This document shows positions 24,494 through 33,109 of a stretch of 41,922 nt of DNA, one piece after another. The translations under genes and the position numbers were made by a program. The notes under the pieces were generated by a model. The model did no database searches. It was not told where the DNA came from and saw nothing but the letters and a program-made list of their open reading frames with translations. Source of the DNA: Niastella sp. (GTDB taxonomy: Bacteria; Bacteroidota; Bacteroidia; Chitinophagales; Chitinophagaceae); the NCBI GenBank assembly GCA_017744515.1, contig JAGIBF010000073.1, positions 1 through 41,922 on the forward strand, given 5' to 3'. The first letter of the stretch is position 1; every line of letters starts with the position of its first letter.

Positions 24494-27415
24494 ATGAAGA
24501 GGTCTAAACGATTGCTACTGCTACTTCTCCTCCTGGAGATATCCTGCTTTGGGCAGAACACTATTGGTTTGCCCGAGATCATCAATTATTCCAAGCATAT
24601 TTATGGGGGTGGGACGCAAAACTGGGACATTCAGCAGGATGTTCATGGTATTATGTATTTTGCTAATAATGAGGGTATGCTCAGTTTCGATGGCACGCAC
24701 TGGCGCATTAACCCCCTGCCCAATAAGACCATCGTCCGCTCGATTGCCATCGGGAAAGACAAGCGCATTTATGCGGGCGGGCAGGATGAGATCGGTTATT
24801 TCTCCCCTGATTCGACCGGTGTGCTGGCTTTTACTTCGCTAAAGCATCTTATTCCTGAAAAAGAGCGCTCTTTTGCCGACATCTGGGACATCATTCCCTG
24901 GGGTAATGATATCTTCTTCCGTTCGATCCATAAGATCCTGCAGTACAGCAATCAAACCATGATCGTTTACCCGGCCGCATCGGAATGGGCCTTTATGGGT
25001 ATTCATAGCAATCAGCTGGTGGCGCAGGACATGAGTTATGGCCTGCTGCGTTTTGGCCAGGGCACCTGGCAGCCCCTGATGCGGCACGAGGATATGGTAC
25101 CGGGCCTGTATACCAGTGCTTTGATCCCGGTTGGGAAAGACAGCTCTCTGCTGACGACGCTAAAGGATGGCCTGTTTCTGCTGGCCGGCAACCGGCTTAC
25201 GCCTTTCCGTTCGCCCGGGCTGGCTGCTATCTCCAAAGAGACCATTTATGGCGGGCTTGCGCTGGGGCGCGACTGGTTTGCGCTGTCTACCAGCCTGGGT
25301 GGTTGTCATGTTTTCAATATGAAGGGGGAGCTCGTGCAAAGTTTTACGCGCAAGGAGGGGTTGCAGAATAATAATATCACCAGCATCTTCCGCGACCGGA
25401 ACAACAATTTGTGGCTGGGACTGGATAACGGGATCGACTTTGTAGCCTACGACAATGCCATCAAGCATATTTATCCCGAAAATCTGAATGAGGGGTCGGG
25501 CTATGCGGCGCTTATCCACGACAATTATCTCTACCTCGGCACTACCAATGGTTTGTATACGGTGCCTCTCACTGCCACGGACGATCTTAGTTTCGTAAAA
25601 GGGCAGTTTACGCAAGTGCCTAATACCAAGGGGCAGGTGTGGGGCCTGTCGGAGATCAATGGGCATGTGTTGCTGGGGCATCATGACGGCTCGTTCCTGG
25701 TTGGTCCCGGAAATGCCTCTCCTGTGAATGCCAAACCTGGCTGGGGCTATTGGACATACCTGCCGGTGAATAAGGTGTTGCCTTCTGCGCAGGTGTTGGC
25801 AGGCACTTATCATGGCCTTGAGATACTCGAGTACAATAACAATGTTTTTCACACAGGCCGTAAAATAGAAGGGTTGGATGAGCCTGCTCGTTTTATCACT
25901 TTTGATAATAATAATATTGCGTGGGCTTCGCATCCGTATCGTGGTGTTTACAGGATCGAGATGGGCATGCAGCCTGCACGTATTAAGTTGTACACTGATA
26001 AGGATGGACTGCCTTCTTTCATGAACAATCACGTATATACGGTGAGGAACCAGGTGGTGGTGGCCACGGAGAAGGGTGTTTATGTGTATAATGCCCGTGC
26101 TGATAAGTTTGAACGTTCGCCGTGGTTCCAATCCATTTTTGCCAATACCAGCTTGCGTTATTTGAAAGAGGATACGGATGGGAATATCTGGTTCATTCAT
26201 GAGAAGCAATTGGGTGTGGTTGATTTTTCTGCTGCCAGTCCGCAGATCGTGTACCTGCCTGAGCTGAATGGTAAGATGGTGAGTGGCTTCGAGCATATTT
26301 ATACTACCAATGCGCGTAATATTTTTATAGGGGCCGAGAATGGTTTTTATCATATCAACTATGAGCAATATCGCCGAAACAAATACCTGATCCAGGCGCG
26401 GATCAATGCTGTTACGACTACCGGGCCTTCAGACCGGCTCATCTTTGGTGGTTATTTTGGTGAGGTGGATGATATGAGTGGTCAGAAGCAGGAGGCTATT
26501 CCTGCTATTGCCTGGAAATGGAACTCCTTGCATTTTGAGTATTCGTCTTCGTTATACGGACAGCAGTCGAATATTACTTACAGTTATCAGCTGAAGGGTT
26601 TTGATAACGGGTGGTCGGACTGGTCGAAGAAAACGGAGAAGGATTATACCAACCTGCCGCCGGGCCATTATTCTTTTGAAGTGAAGGCGCGTAATAACCT
26701 GGGCAATGAATCGCCGGTGAGTAGTTTCTCTTTCCTGGTATTGGCGCCCTGGTATAGAAGCTGGTGGGCTTATAGTGTGTATTTCCTGGCTTTGTGTGCG
26801 CTGGGTTATGCGTTGTACAAACGGCAGCAAAAGAAATTCAGGCGTCAGCAACAGCGGCATGAAGAAGAACAAAAACGGTTGCAGTATTTGCACCAACTTG
26901 AAATGGAAAAATCGGAGAAGGAGATCATGCAGCTGCGTAATGAAAAGCTGGAGTCGGAGATCGATCATAAGAACCAGGAGCTGGCTTCTTCTGCCATGCA
27001 CCTGGTGCAGAAGGGTGAGTTGCTAACGAGGATCAAAGATGAATTGAAACGCCTTAAGAAAATGCCTGCCAATGGTAATGGTGATGATGGGGAGGAGTTG
27101 AAGAAGTTGTTGCGCATCCTGAATGAAGAAGATAAGATTGATCAGGGGTGGGAGCAATTCGCTTTTCACTTTGATCGTGTGCATAGTGATTTCCTGGTGG
27201 CCTTGAAAGAGCATTATCCGCAATTGACTGCGAATGAGATCAAGCTGTGTGCTTACCTGCGCATGAATTTGTCGACTAAAGAAATTGCGCAATTGATGAA
27301 TATATCGGTGCGTGGTGTAGAGATCAGCCGCTACCGCCTGCGCAAGAAATTACAGTTGTCTACTGATACCAATCTTTTTCAGTTCCTGCTGAATATAAAA
27401 TCTGCCAATGCCTGA
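24494..27415 (+). CDS. membrane-spanning propeller / Y_Y_Y / LuxR-type regulator of the locus
   Basis: A 973-residue protein with a signal peptide (RLLLLLLLLEISCFGQ). Residues about 25-690 are two-component-regulator-type propeller blades (NNNLWLGLDNGIDF, DTDGNIWFIHEKQLG). Residues about 696-755 form a Y_Y_Y domain (SYQLKGFDNGWSDWS, LPPGHYSFEVKARN). One membrane helix lies at about 757-775 (WAYSVYFLALCALGYALY), then a long charged coiled coil, and finally a LuxR-type helix-turn-helix at about 910-957 (LTANEIKLCAYLRMNLSTKE, then IAQLMNISVRGVEISRYRLR). There is no histidine kinase or receiver, so the periplasmic sensor acts directly on a cytoplasmic DNA-binding domain, an arrangement reminiscent of SusR. 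Divergent to susC, it is the probable activator of that operon, with the ACTACATCA repeats as possible sites. Confidence 0.87.
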   Translation: MKRSKRLLLLLLLLEISCFGQNTIGLPEIINYSKHIYGGGTQNWDIQQDVHGIMYFANNEGMLSFDGTHWRINPLPNKTIVRSIAIGKDKRIYAGGQDEIGYFSPDSTGVLAFTSLKHLIPEKERSFADIWDIIPWGNDIFFRSIHKILQYSNQTMIVYPAASEWAFMGIHSNQLVAQDMSYGLLRFGQGTWQPLMRHEDMVPGLYTSALIPVGKDSSLLTTLKDGLFLLAGNRLTPFRSPGLAAISKETIYGGLALGRDWFALSTSLGGCHVFNMKGELVQSFTRKEGLQNNNITSIFRDRNNNLWLGLDNGIDFVAYDNAIKHIYPENLNEGSGYAALIHDNYLYLGTTNGLYTVPLTATDDLSFVKGQFTQVPNTKGQVWGLSEINGHVLLGHHDGSFLVGPGNASPVNAKPGWGYWTYLPVNKVLPSAQVLAGTYHGLEILEYNNNVFHTGRKIEGLDEPARFITFDNNNIAWASHPYRGVYRIEMGMQPARIKLYTDKDGLPSFMNNHVYTVRNQVVVATEKGVYVYNARADKFERSPWFQSIFANTSLRYLKEDTDGNIWFIHEKQLGVVDFSAASPQIVYLPELNGKMVSGFEHIYTTNARNIFIGAENGFYHINYEQYRRNKYLIQARINAVTTTGPSDRLIFGGYFGEVDDMSGQKQEAIPAIAWKWNSLHFEYSSSLYGQQSNITYSYQLKGFDNGWSDWSKKTEKDYTNLPPGHYSFEVKARNNLGNESPVSSFSFLVLAPWYRSWWAYSVYFLALCALGYALYKRQQKKFRRQQQRHEEEQKRLQYLHQLEMEKSEKEIMQLRNEKLESEIDHKNQELASSAMHLVQKGELLTRIKDELKRLKKMPANGNGDDGEELKKLLRILNEEDKIDQGWEQFAFHFDRVHSDFLVALKEHYPQLTANEIKLCAYLRMNLSTKEIAQLMNISVRGVEISRYRLRKKLQLSTDTNLFQFLLNIKSANA

Positions 27416-27676
27416 TACCCAACCTTCTTATTGTATCGCCCGTATCTGCTATTGTCATCTATAATATGATGGAATACAGGGCGTAATTTATCCACATCTT
27501 TCCGGGTATAGTGAATGATTAATCCGGGATTAAAAATTGGCGCGAATGTTGCGTTCTGTGAACCATCCAATACCTCGTTATTACCCTTCCTGTTGATCGC
27601 ATCCGTAGAACCAGATTCTATTGAAGAACCATGCCCAAGGCGAATTGCTGCTGAAACCCAAAAATCAAACTTACGT

Positions 27677-28534
27677 ATGCGAAAGTCCGCACTGTTATGC
27701 CTATTAGTGCCTGTATTAAGTTTTGCCCAGGAATCAAGTCGTTTACATCTTACGCTCTTTGGAGGTGTTTCCAATTACCAGGGTGATCTACAGGGCCGTA
27801 CTTTTACTTTTAATCAATCTAATCTTGCTATTGGCGCCGGTTTGAAATATGACCTTACGCCCAATTTTGCTATTCGTACCGGCATTAATTATGGTACGGT
27901 AAAAGCGAGCGACAATCAGAATACTGAAGCAGTTTTGCGTGCCCGTAACCTGAGTTTTGAAAGCCGGATATTGGAAGGCAACCTGTTATTGGAATACACG
28001 CTGTTCAACATGGAAGATAAGAAGATATCTCCCTATCTATTTGGTGGGATAGCTTTGTATCATTTCAACCCTTATGCGTTTGATACGCTGGGTAACAAAG
28101 TGTTCCTGAAACCTTTGAGCACAGAAGGGCAGGGGCTGGCTGCTTACCCGGATAGGAAAGAATATAAACTCACGCAGTTTGCCATTCCTTTTGGTGGTGG
28201 TATCAAATTCAGGGTTAGCCCCAATGTGATACTTGGTTATGAGATCGGGTTGCGTAAATTGTTTACGGATCATCTCGATGATGTGAGCAACACTTATGTA
28301 GATGAGTTCCGGTTGTTTGAAGCCAAAGGTGGCAAGGCTGTGGAGATGGCGTATCGTGGAAATCAACTTAAAGATGGTCTGCCTTATCCTGCAGAAGGTA
28401 CTCCCCGCGGTGGCACTAAATATAAAGACTGGTATTATTTCCAGGGTCTCACGCTTAGCATTGGTATTGGCGGCAGCGGAGGTGGTTTTGGTGGCGGCCG
28501 TGGTGGTGTGGGTTGTCCTAAGAATGTATATTAA
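27677..28534 (+). CDS. DUF6089-type outer-membrane beta-barrel protein
   Basis: From the ATG at 27677 there are 285 residues with a signal peptide (MRKSALLCLLVPVLSFAQ). The frame is open to 27515, but those 54 residues have no signal character. The mature part has barrel strands such as LHLTLFGGVSNYQGDLQGRT, AIGAGLKYDLTPNFAIRTGI and ISPYLFGGIALYHFNPYA, and FAIPFGGGIKFRVSPNVIL with GYEIGLRKLFTDHLDDVSN, which are the DUF6089 hallmarks. It ends in a glycine-rich tail (GIGGSGGGFGGGRGG). DUF6089 proteins are common outer-membrane proteins of Bacteroidota with no settled function. It follows the regulator on the same strand after 261 bp in which nothing else was found, and is ended by the terminator at 28562-28592. 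Confidence 0.8.
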   Translation: MRKSALLCLLVPVLSFAQESSRLHLTLFGGVSNYQGDLQGRTFTFNQSNLAIGAGLKYDLTPNFAIRTGINYGTVKASDNQNTEAVLRARNLSFESRILEGNLLLEYTLFNMEDKKISPYLFGGIALYHFNPYAFDTLGNKVFLKPLSTEGQGLAAYPDRKEYKLTQFAIPFGGGIKFRVSPNVILGYEIGLRKLFTDHLDDVSNTYVDEFRLFEAKGGKAVEMAYRGNQLKDGLPYPAEGTPRGGTKYKDWYYFQGLTLSIGIGGSGGGFGGGRGGVGCPKNVY

Positions 28535-28561
28535 TCGTTTTGTACTATCTGCTAATATGGT

Positions 28562-28592
28562 ATGCGGCGCTCTTATGAGTGCCGCATTTTTT
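28562..28592 (+). terminator. Rho-independent terminator
   Basis: An 11-bp stem ATGCGGCGCTC / GAGTGCCGCAT (one G-T pair) with a TTAT loop is followed by TTTTTT. Confidence 0.9.
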
Positions 28593-28692
28593 GTAGCCAC
28601 ATACGAAGTCCTGCATTTTACCCGCTATTTCCCGTCGTTTACACCATTGCCGGCATTTAGTTGTTGTTGCGGTATAATTTGCCGGTTAACTT

Positions 28693-30642
28693 ATGAAAAG
28701 GTTAATTATACTGGCAATAGGGTTTGCAGTAACGAGCGGTGCTCAGGCCCAGACGATCTTCTTTGAAGATTTTGATGGTATTAATGGCCCCACCTTTGGC
28801 GGAGCTGGTACGTACGCTTTTGCTCCGGGTTGGCGGGTTTTCAATGTAGATAATAATCCTCCTAATGGACAGGTTGGTTATGTCAACAATGGTTGGATAA
28901 GGCGTGAAGACTTCGGTTTCAATGTTACGGATAGTTGCGCTTTCTCGACTTCTTACTATTCACCGACGGGAACGGCGAATGATTTCATGTGGACGCCGTT
29001 GATCGGTCCGCTGCCTGATCACTGTGAGCTAAGCTGGCAAGCGAAGGCTTATGATCCAGCTTACGCTGATGGTTATGAAGTACGGATCATGACAGTGGTG
29101 CCTACCGGCAATACAGGTGATGCCGGCAATCAATTAACCCACTCCACTGTATTGTTCAGCACGACTGCAGAGAACAATGCCTGGACAACTCATACTGTAA
29201 GCCTGCATGCCTATACCGGGCAAATGGTATACATCGGTTTCAGGAATAATTCGGTTGATAAGTTCCTGCTTGCTGTCGATGACGTGAAAATAGAGCGGGT
29301 GGTGCAGTATGATCCCCGCGTGATCTATGCCAATACATTTGAGTATACAACTTATCCATTACAACAAGCTGCCAATCTTCCGCTGTCTGGTGTTATCCGT
29401 AATGAAGGGGTATTGCCTATAACCAATGTAAGTATGCGGGCGGAAGTGTATAATAGCGCACAAATATTGGTGTATACACAAACCAGCGTACCTGTGGCTA
29501 TCATGAATCCTGGGGCTACCGCTAGCTTTTCTGTTGCCGGTTGGACGCCAACCGCCACCGGGCAATACCGGATCAAGTATTTCCCGGTATTGGATCAGGC
29601 TGAGTCTTCTACTGCTAACGATACTTTGTTCAATACTATCAATATTCATGATTCATTATTCGCGCGGGATGATAATGATGTGTCAGGCAATTTGGGTATT
29701 GGCGCGGGTAACGGTTACCTTGGACAGTCTTTTTCTATCCAGTCTACTACCAAGCTTCGTTCTGTTTCTGCAGCTTATACCCGTGGTTATACTGGTAGGA
29801 AGTATGCTTTGACAGTGTGGAGCACCGCAGGCGGAAAACCTGATGTGCTTATTGGTTCCACTGATACATTGTTGTATCCGGATGATAATGCATTAACGGA
29901 TACAATTCCTATCCATGGCGGCCCGCTCACATTGACACCTGGTGAATACGTGGTAGCGGCCGTGGAATTCGATTCGATGCTGGCGCTCATCCAAACACGC
30001 GGCATCTTTACGCCTGGCAAGGTATGGGTTCAGTTTAATGCGTTGCCCTGGCAAAATATTGAAGCTTTTGGCAGTAGTTTCATGCACCCATTTTATATCC
30101 GGTTGCATGTAAGTAATGCCGCTGTGCTGCCTGTAAAGCTGGTATCTTTCGATGGACGTCATACTCCGTCCGGTAATCAATTACAATGGAAAGTGGCCGA
30201 TCAACAAGGTATTCTCTCGTATGTAGTGGAGCGAAGTGTTAATGGGGGAGACTTTACATCTATTGGGTCGGTGCCTGCCAATGATCAGCTGTCATATACT
30301 TATCGTTTTACGGACGCTGCCACGCTTACCGGTAAGATCGATTACCGGCTAAGGATCGTTGAGCAGAACACTGTCAGCTACAGCAAGGTCATCCGCCTGG
30401 CTATTGCCGGAGAGTCAAAGGCTGTTTTGTGGCCCAACCCGGTGCGAACCACGACTTTACTACAAAGTAATGACAGGTTGCTGCTGAATACGACGGCCTC
30501 GCTTGCTGATGTGCAAGGGAGGATCATGAAGACGTTCAAACTCACCCGTTTACCTTTTGCTATCGATATGTCTATATTGCCGGGAGGGGTTTACTTCCTG
30601 CGGTTGAGTAATAACCAGGTGCTAAGGCTGTTGAAGGAGTGA
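28693..30642 (+). CDS. choice-of-anchor J domain protein with T9SS type A sorting tail
   Basis: A 649-residue secreted protein (signal peptide ends SGAQAQ). Residues about 22-205 are a jelly-roll of the choice-of-anchor J / cleaved-adhesin kind (IFFEDFDGINGP, GWRVFNVDN, WTPLIGPLPDHCELSWQAKA, VDKFLLAVDDVKIE). A middle region (about 210-310) is an Ig-like CARDB-type module, followed by a second beta-rich part. From PVKLVSFDGRHTPSGNQLQW onward comes the linker that usually precedes the type A sorting domain, and the last ~75 residues (VLWPNPVRTTTLLQS, LADVQGRIMKTF, LPGGVYFLRLSNNQ) are that domain. Export by the type IX system and anchoring at the cell surface are expected. No catalytic motif was found; an adhesin-like role is possible. 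A TATAATTTG box at 28673-28681 may be its promoter. Confidence 0.87.
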   Translation: MKRLIILAIGFAVTSGAQAQTIFFEDFDGINGPTFGGAGTYAFAPGWRVFNVDNNPPNGQVGYVNNGWIRREDFGFNVTDSCAFSTSYYSPTGTANDFMWTPLIGPLPDHCELSWQAKAYDPAYADGYEVRIMTVVPTGNTGDAGNQLTHSTVLFSTTAENNAWTTHTVSLHAYTGQMVYIGFRNNSVDKFLLAVDDVKIERVVQYDPRVIYANTFEYTTYPLQQAANLPLSGVIRNEGVLPITNVSMRAEVYNSAQILVYTQTSVPVAIMNPGATASFSVAGWTPTATGQYRIKYFPVLDQAESSTANDTLFNTINIHDSLFARDDNDVSGNLGIGAGNGYLGQSFSIQSTTKLRSVSAAYTRGYTGRKYALTVWSTAGGKPDVLIGSTDTLLYPDDNALTDTIPIHGGPLTLTPGEYVVAAVEFDSMLALIQTRGIFTPGKVWVQFNALPWQNIEAFGSSFMHPFYIRLHVSNAAVLPVKLVSFDGRHTPSGNQLQWKVADQQGILSYVVERSVNGGDFTSIGSVPANDQLSYTYRFTDAATLTGKIDYRLRIVEQNTVSYSKVIRLAIAGESKAVLWPNPVRTTTLLQSNDRLLLNTTASLADVQGRIMKTFKLTRLPFAIDMSILPGGVYFLRLSNNQVLRLLKE

Positions 30643-30769
30643 GGAGGGTTGATACGTTAATAAGTTGAAAAGCTTAAAGGGACGGCAGAAGGGGAAGTGG
30701 GTAACAGGAAGGGGAGGCTATCTGGTAGGTGGCTGAGTGGGAGCAGGTATGGAGATACTGGGGAGTTGG

Positions 30770-30824
30770 GTCCCGATAAAGTCTCGATAAGGTCTCGACA
30801 AGGTCTGGATAAGGTCTCGATAAG
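30770..30824. repeat. 11-bp tandem array, five copies (GTCTCGATAAG)
   Basis: Units at 30770-30780, 30781-30791, 30792-30802, 30803-30813 and 30814-30824. Units 2 and 5 are identical; unit 1 differs at two positions and units 3 and 4 at one each. The 11-bp period is close to one helical turn and is not a multiple of three. Confidence 0.9.
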
Positions 30825-31076
30825 GGTACCTGGTCAACTGCCAGGGTTACGGCAGGAATGAGCAGGCCGCAAGGACATTGTATAAGGAATTTTGTTCATA
30901 ATCAATGGATTGCGATTTTGTATCGAGATATCCCTATTTGATGGTCAAACACCTGCCGGGTTTTCACATCTCAGCGGGCCTTACTTGTAATGTACGAAAT
31001 TTTGAGGACGGAGGCCATGGCTGGTGATTGGGATCTTTCTGCAACAATACTGCATCGAGGTGAGCATCTTCCTCCT

Positions 31077-31084
31077 TACCTTTG
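31077..31084 (+). promoter_or_regulatory. -7 element (TACCTTTG) of the ubiD-family gene
   Basis: Exact match to TAnnTTTG, 20 bp before the ATG at 31104, giving a leader of about 13 nt. It decides the start of the gene. Confidence 0.7.
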
Positions 31085-31103
31085 CCCCCGCAAATTGAAG
31101 CGC

Positions 31104-33029
31104 ATGGCATATAAGAATCAGCAGCATTTTATCGAGACTTTGGAACAGGCAGGCGAACTGGTACGCATAAAAACGTATGTAGACCCCAAACTGGAAATAG
31201 CCGAGATCACCGACCGGATCAGTAAAACGCCTGGTGGTGGCAAGGCTTTGTTGTTTGAAAACACCGGTTACGATTTTCCTGTGTTGATGAACGCTTATGG
31301 CAGCGAGCGCCGCATGTGCCTGGCGCTGGGTGTGCAACACCTCGACGATGTGGCACGGGATATCGAGGCGCTGTTTAAACTATTATCGTCTCCCAAGGAG
31401 AGCATTTTAGATAAATTGAAGCTGCTGCCCAAACTGGGTGAGTTTGCTTCCTGGATGCCCAAAGTAAAAGGTGGTCGCGGCGCCTGCCAGGAAGTGATCC
31501 TGCAGGGGGATGCTGCCAGCATCGAAAAGCTGCCGGTGATCACCTGCTGGCCCAAAGATGGCGGCCCTTTCGTGACTTTGCCTATCATTCATACTAAAGA
31601 CCCAAATACAAATGTCCGCAACGTGGGCATGTACCGCATGCAGGTGTTTGGACCGCAACTTACCGGCATGCACTGGCACCGGCACAAGGTGAGCGCCAAA
31701 CATTTCAGCGAATACAAAAAGCTGGGCATCAAAATGCCGGTAGCAGTAGCGCTCGGCGGCGACCCTGTTTATGCTTATTCTGCTACGGCCCCATTGCCGG
31801 AGAATGTGGATGAGTACATGCTGGCCGGTTTCCTGCGGAAGAAGAAAGTAGAACTGGTAAAATGTATTACGCAGCCTTCTATCGAAGTGCCTGCTGATGC
31901 AGATTTTATAATTGAAGGTTATGTGGACCCCAGCGATGAATTGATCTGGGAAGGGCCTTTTGGCGATCATACGGGCTATTATTCGCTGCCCGACTGGTAT
32001 CCTAAATTCCACATCACTGCCATCACGCATCGCAAGAACCCTGTATATCCTGCTACCATTGTTGGCATTCCACCGCAGGAAGATGCCTGGCTGGGCAAAG
32101 CTACAGAGCGCATCTTCCTGGCGCCTATAAAGATGACGATGGTGCCTGAGATCATGGATATGGATATGCCGGTAGAAGGGGTTTTCCACAACCTGGTGAT
32201 CACTAAGATCAATAAAGAATATCCCGGCCAGGGACAAAAGGTGATGAATGCCATGTGGGGGGCCGGACAGATGATGTTTAATAAAATTCTTGTACTCGCT
32301 GATGGCAAGGTGCCGATCACTGATTATAAAACGCTGGCGCAATACGTATTTAAACACCTGAACCCAGCGACCGATATTTATTTCTCTCAAGGTCCGATGG
32401 ATGTGCTGGATCATAGCTGCAGCAAACTGGGCTTTGGCGGCAAGATGTGTATCGATGGAACGGCAAAGCAGGAGGAGGAAGTGGATGATAGTTACGTGTT
32501 GCAAGTTTCAGGTTGCAAGGTGGATCATAAAATAATTACCTCGCAATTTTCAGAGATACGTAATCTTAACACCAGTTTGTTGGCGTTGAACATTCCTTGT
32601 ATCGTCGTGTCTGTTGAAAAGAACCGGAAGGGGCATGTACGTGAGCTGCACCAGCAGTTTTGTCAGTTGCCTGCTATGGAAGGGGTGAAGATGATCTTGT
32701 ATGTAGAGCATACGGTGGATGCGAATGATCTTCCTGTTGCTTTATGGCGTTTCTGTAATAACCTCGATCCACGCCGCGACAGCCTGCCATTCGAGCGTGC
32801 TTCGCAGCAGCCTGGTAAGAAATGGGCTTGCATGGGATTTGATGGCACGATCAAAACAAAAGCTTTCGATGATTTCCAGCGTGACTGGCCCAATATTATT
32901 GTGGCGGCTGACGATACCATTACTTCCGTAGACCAGAAATGGCCTATGCTGGGCTTGGGTGAATTCCTGCCTTCTCCGTCGCTGAAGTTCAAGGGACAGA
33001 TCTATGGGGAGGAAGCTGTTGTGGAGTAG
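31104..33029 (+). CDS. UbiD-family prenylated-FMN decarboxylase
   Basis: From the ATG at 31104 (MAYKNQQHFIETLEQAGELV) the protein has 641 residues. A GTG-type extension to 30990 is rejected because it would begin upstream of the -7 box. UbiD enzymes use prenylated FMN for reversible decarboxylation of aromatic or alpha,beta-unsaturated acids. Family motifs are clear: ITCWPKDGGPFVTLPIIHTK, NVGMYRMQVFGPQLTGMHWH, AVALGGDPVYAYSATAPLP, and EGPFGDHTGYYSLPDW, which carries the acidic catalytic region. The length of about 600-640 with the C-terminal extension is that of Bacteroidota proteins annotated as menaquinone biosynthesis decarboxylases. No ubiX-like prenyltransferase gene is in the window. 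It is probably involved in quinone synthesis, but another aromatic substrate cannot be excluded. Confidence 0.88.
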   Translation: MAYKNQQHFIETLEQAGELVRIKTYVDPKLEIAEITDRISKTPGGGKALLFENTGYDFPVLMNAYGSERRMCLALGVQHLDDVARDIEALFKLLSSPKESILDKLKLLPKLGEFASWMPKVKGGRGACQEVILQGDAASIEKLPVITCWPKDGGPFVTLPIIHTKDPNTNVRNVGMYRMQVFGPQLTGMHWHRHKVSAKHFSEYKKLGIKMPVAVALGGDPVYAYSATAPLPENVDEYMLAGFLRKKKVELVKCITQPSIEVPADADFIIEGYVDPSDELIWEGPFGDHTGYYSLPDWYPKFHITAITHRKNPVYPATIVGIPPQEDAWLGKATERIFLAPIKMTMVPEIMDMDMPVEGVFHNLVITKINKEYPGQGQKVMNAMWGAGQMMFNKILVLADGKVPITDYKTLAQYVFKHLNPATDIYFSQGPMDVLDHSCSKLGFGGKMCIDGTAKQEEEVDDSYVLQVSGCKVDHKIITSQFSEIRNLNTSLLALNIPCIVVSVEKNRKGHVRELHQQFCQLPAMEGVKMILYVEHTVDANDLPVALWRFCNNLDPRRDSLPFERASQQPGKKWACMGFDGTIKTKAFDDFQRDWPNIIVAADDTITSVDQKWPMLGLGEFLPSPSLKFKGQIYGEEAVVE

Positions 33030-33037
33030 AGAGTCTT

Positions 33038-33090
33038 GAGTCGAGAGTTCAGCGTCGTGCGCAGTTGCTTTGGCTCTGAACTCTCGACTC
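33038..33090. repeat. 15-bp perfect inverted repeat, probable shared terminator
   Basis: GAGTCGAGAGTTCAG (33038-33052) and its exact complement (33076-33090) flank a 23-nt loop in the 80-bp gap between convergent genes. Flanking GAGTC/CTCTGAA words continue on both sides. There is no long T-run, so it may be a repeat element recruited as terminator. Confidence 0.7.
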
Positions 33091-33109
33091 CGAACTCTGA
33101 ACTCTGAAT

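Larger units (their letters stand above)
30643..31103. other. 461-bp intergenic region upstream of the ubiD-family gene
   Basis: It begins with G-rich low-complexity sequence, then the 11-bp tandem array at 30770-30824, then AT-rich sequence and the -7 box at 31077-31084. No gene is supported here; the reading frame that runs into it from the ubiD-family gene starts upstream of that gene's promoter. Confidence 0.65.

Noticed and set aside
25160..26368. 402-residue minus-strand open frame inside the regulator gene
   Set aside because: Antisense shadow of the propeller domain; isoleucine/histidine/arginine-rich with no recognisable domain.
30770..30824. CRISPR array
   Set aside because: Units are only 11 bp with no spacers and no cas genes nearby.
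30990..31103. N-terminal extension of the UbiD-family protein to 30990
   Set aside because: It would begin upstream of the exact -7 box TACCTTTG; the family start resembles MAYKNQQHFIETL.
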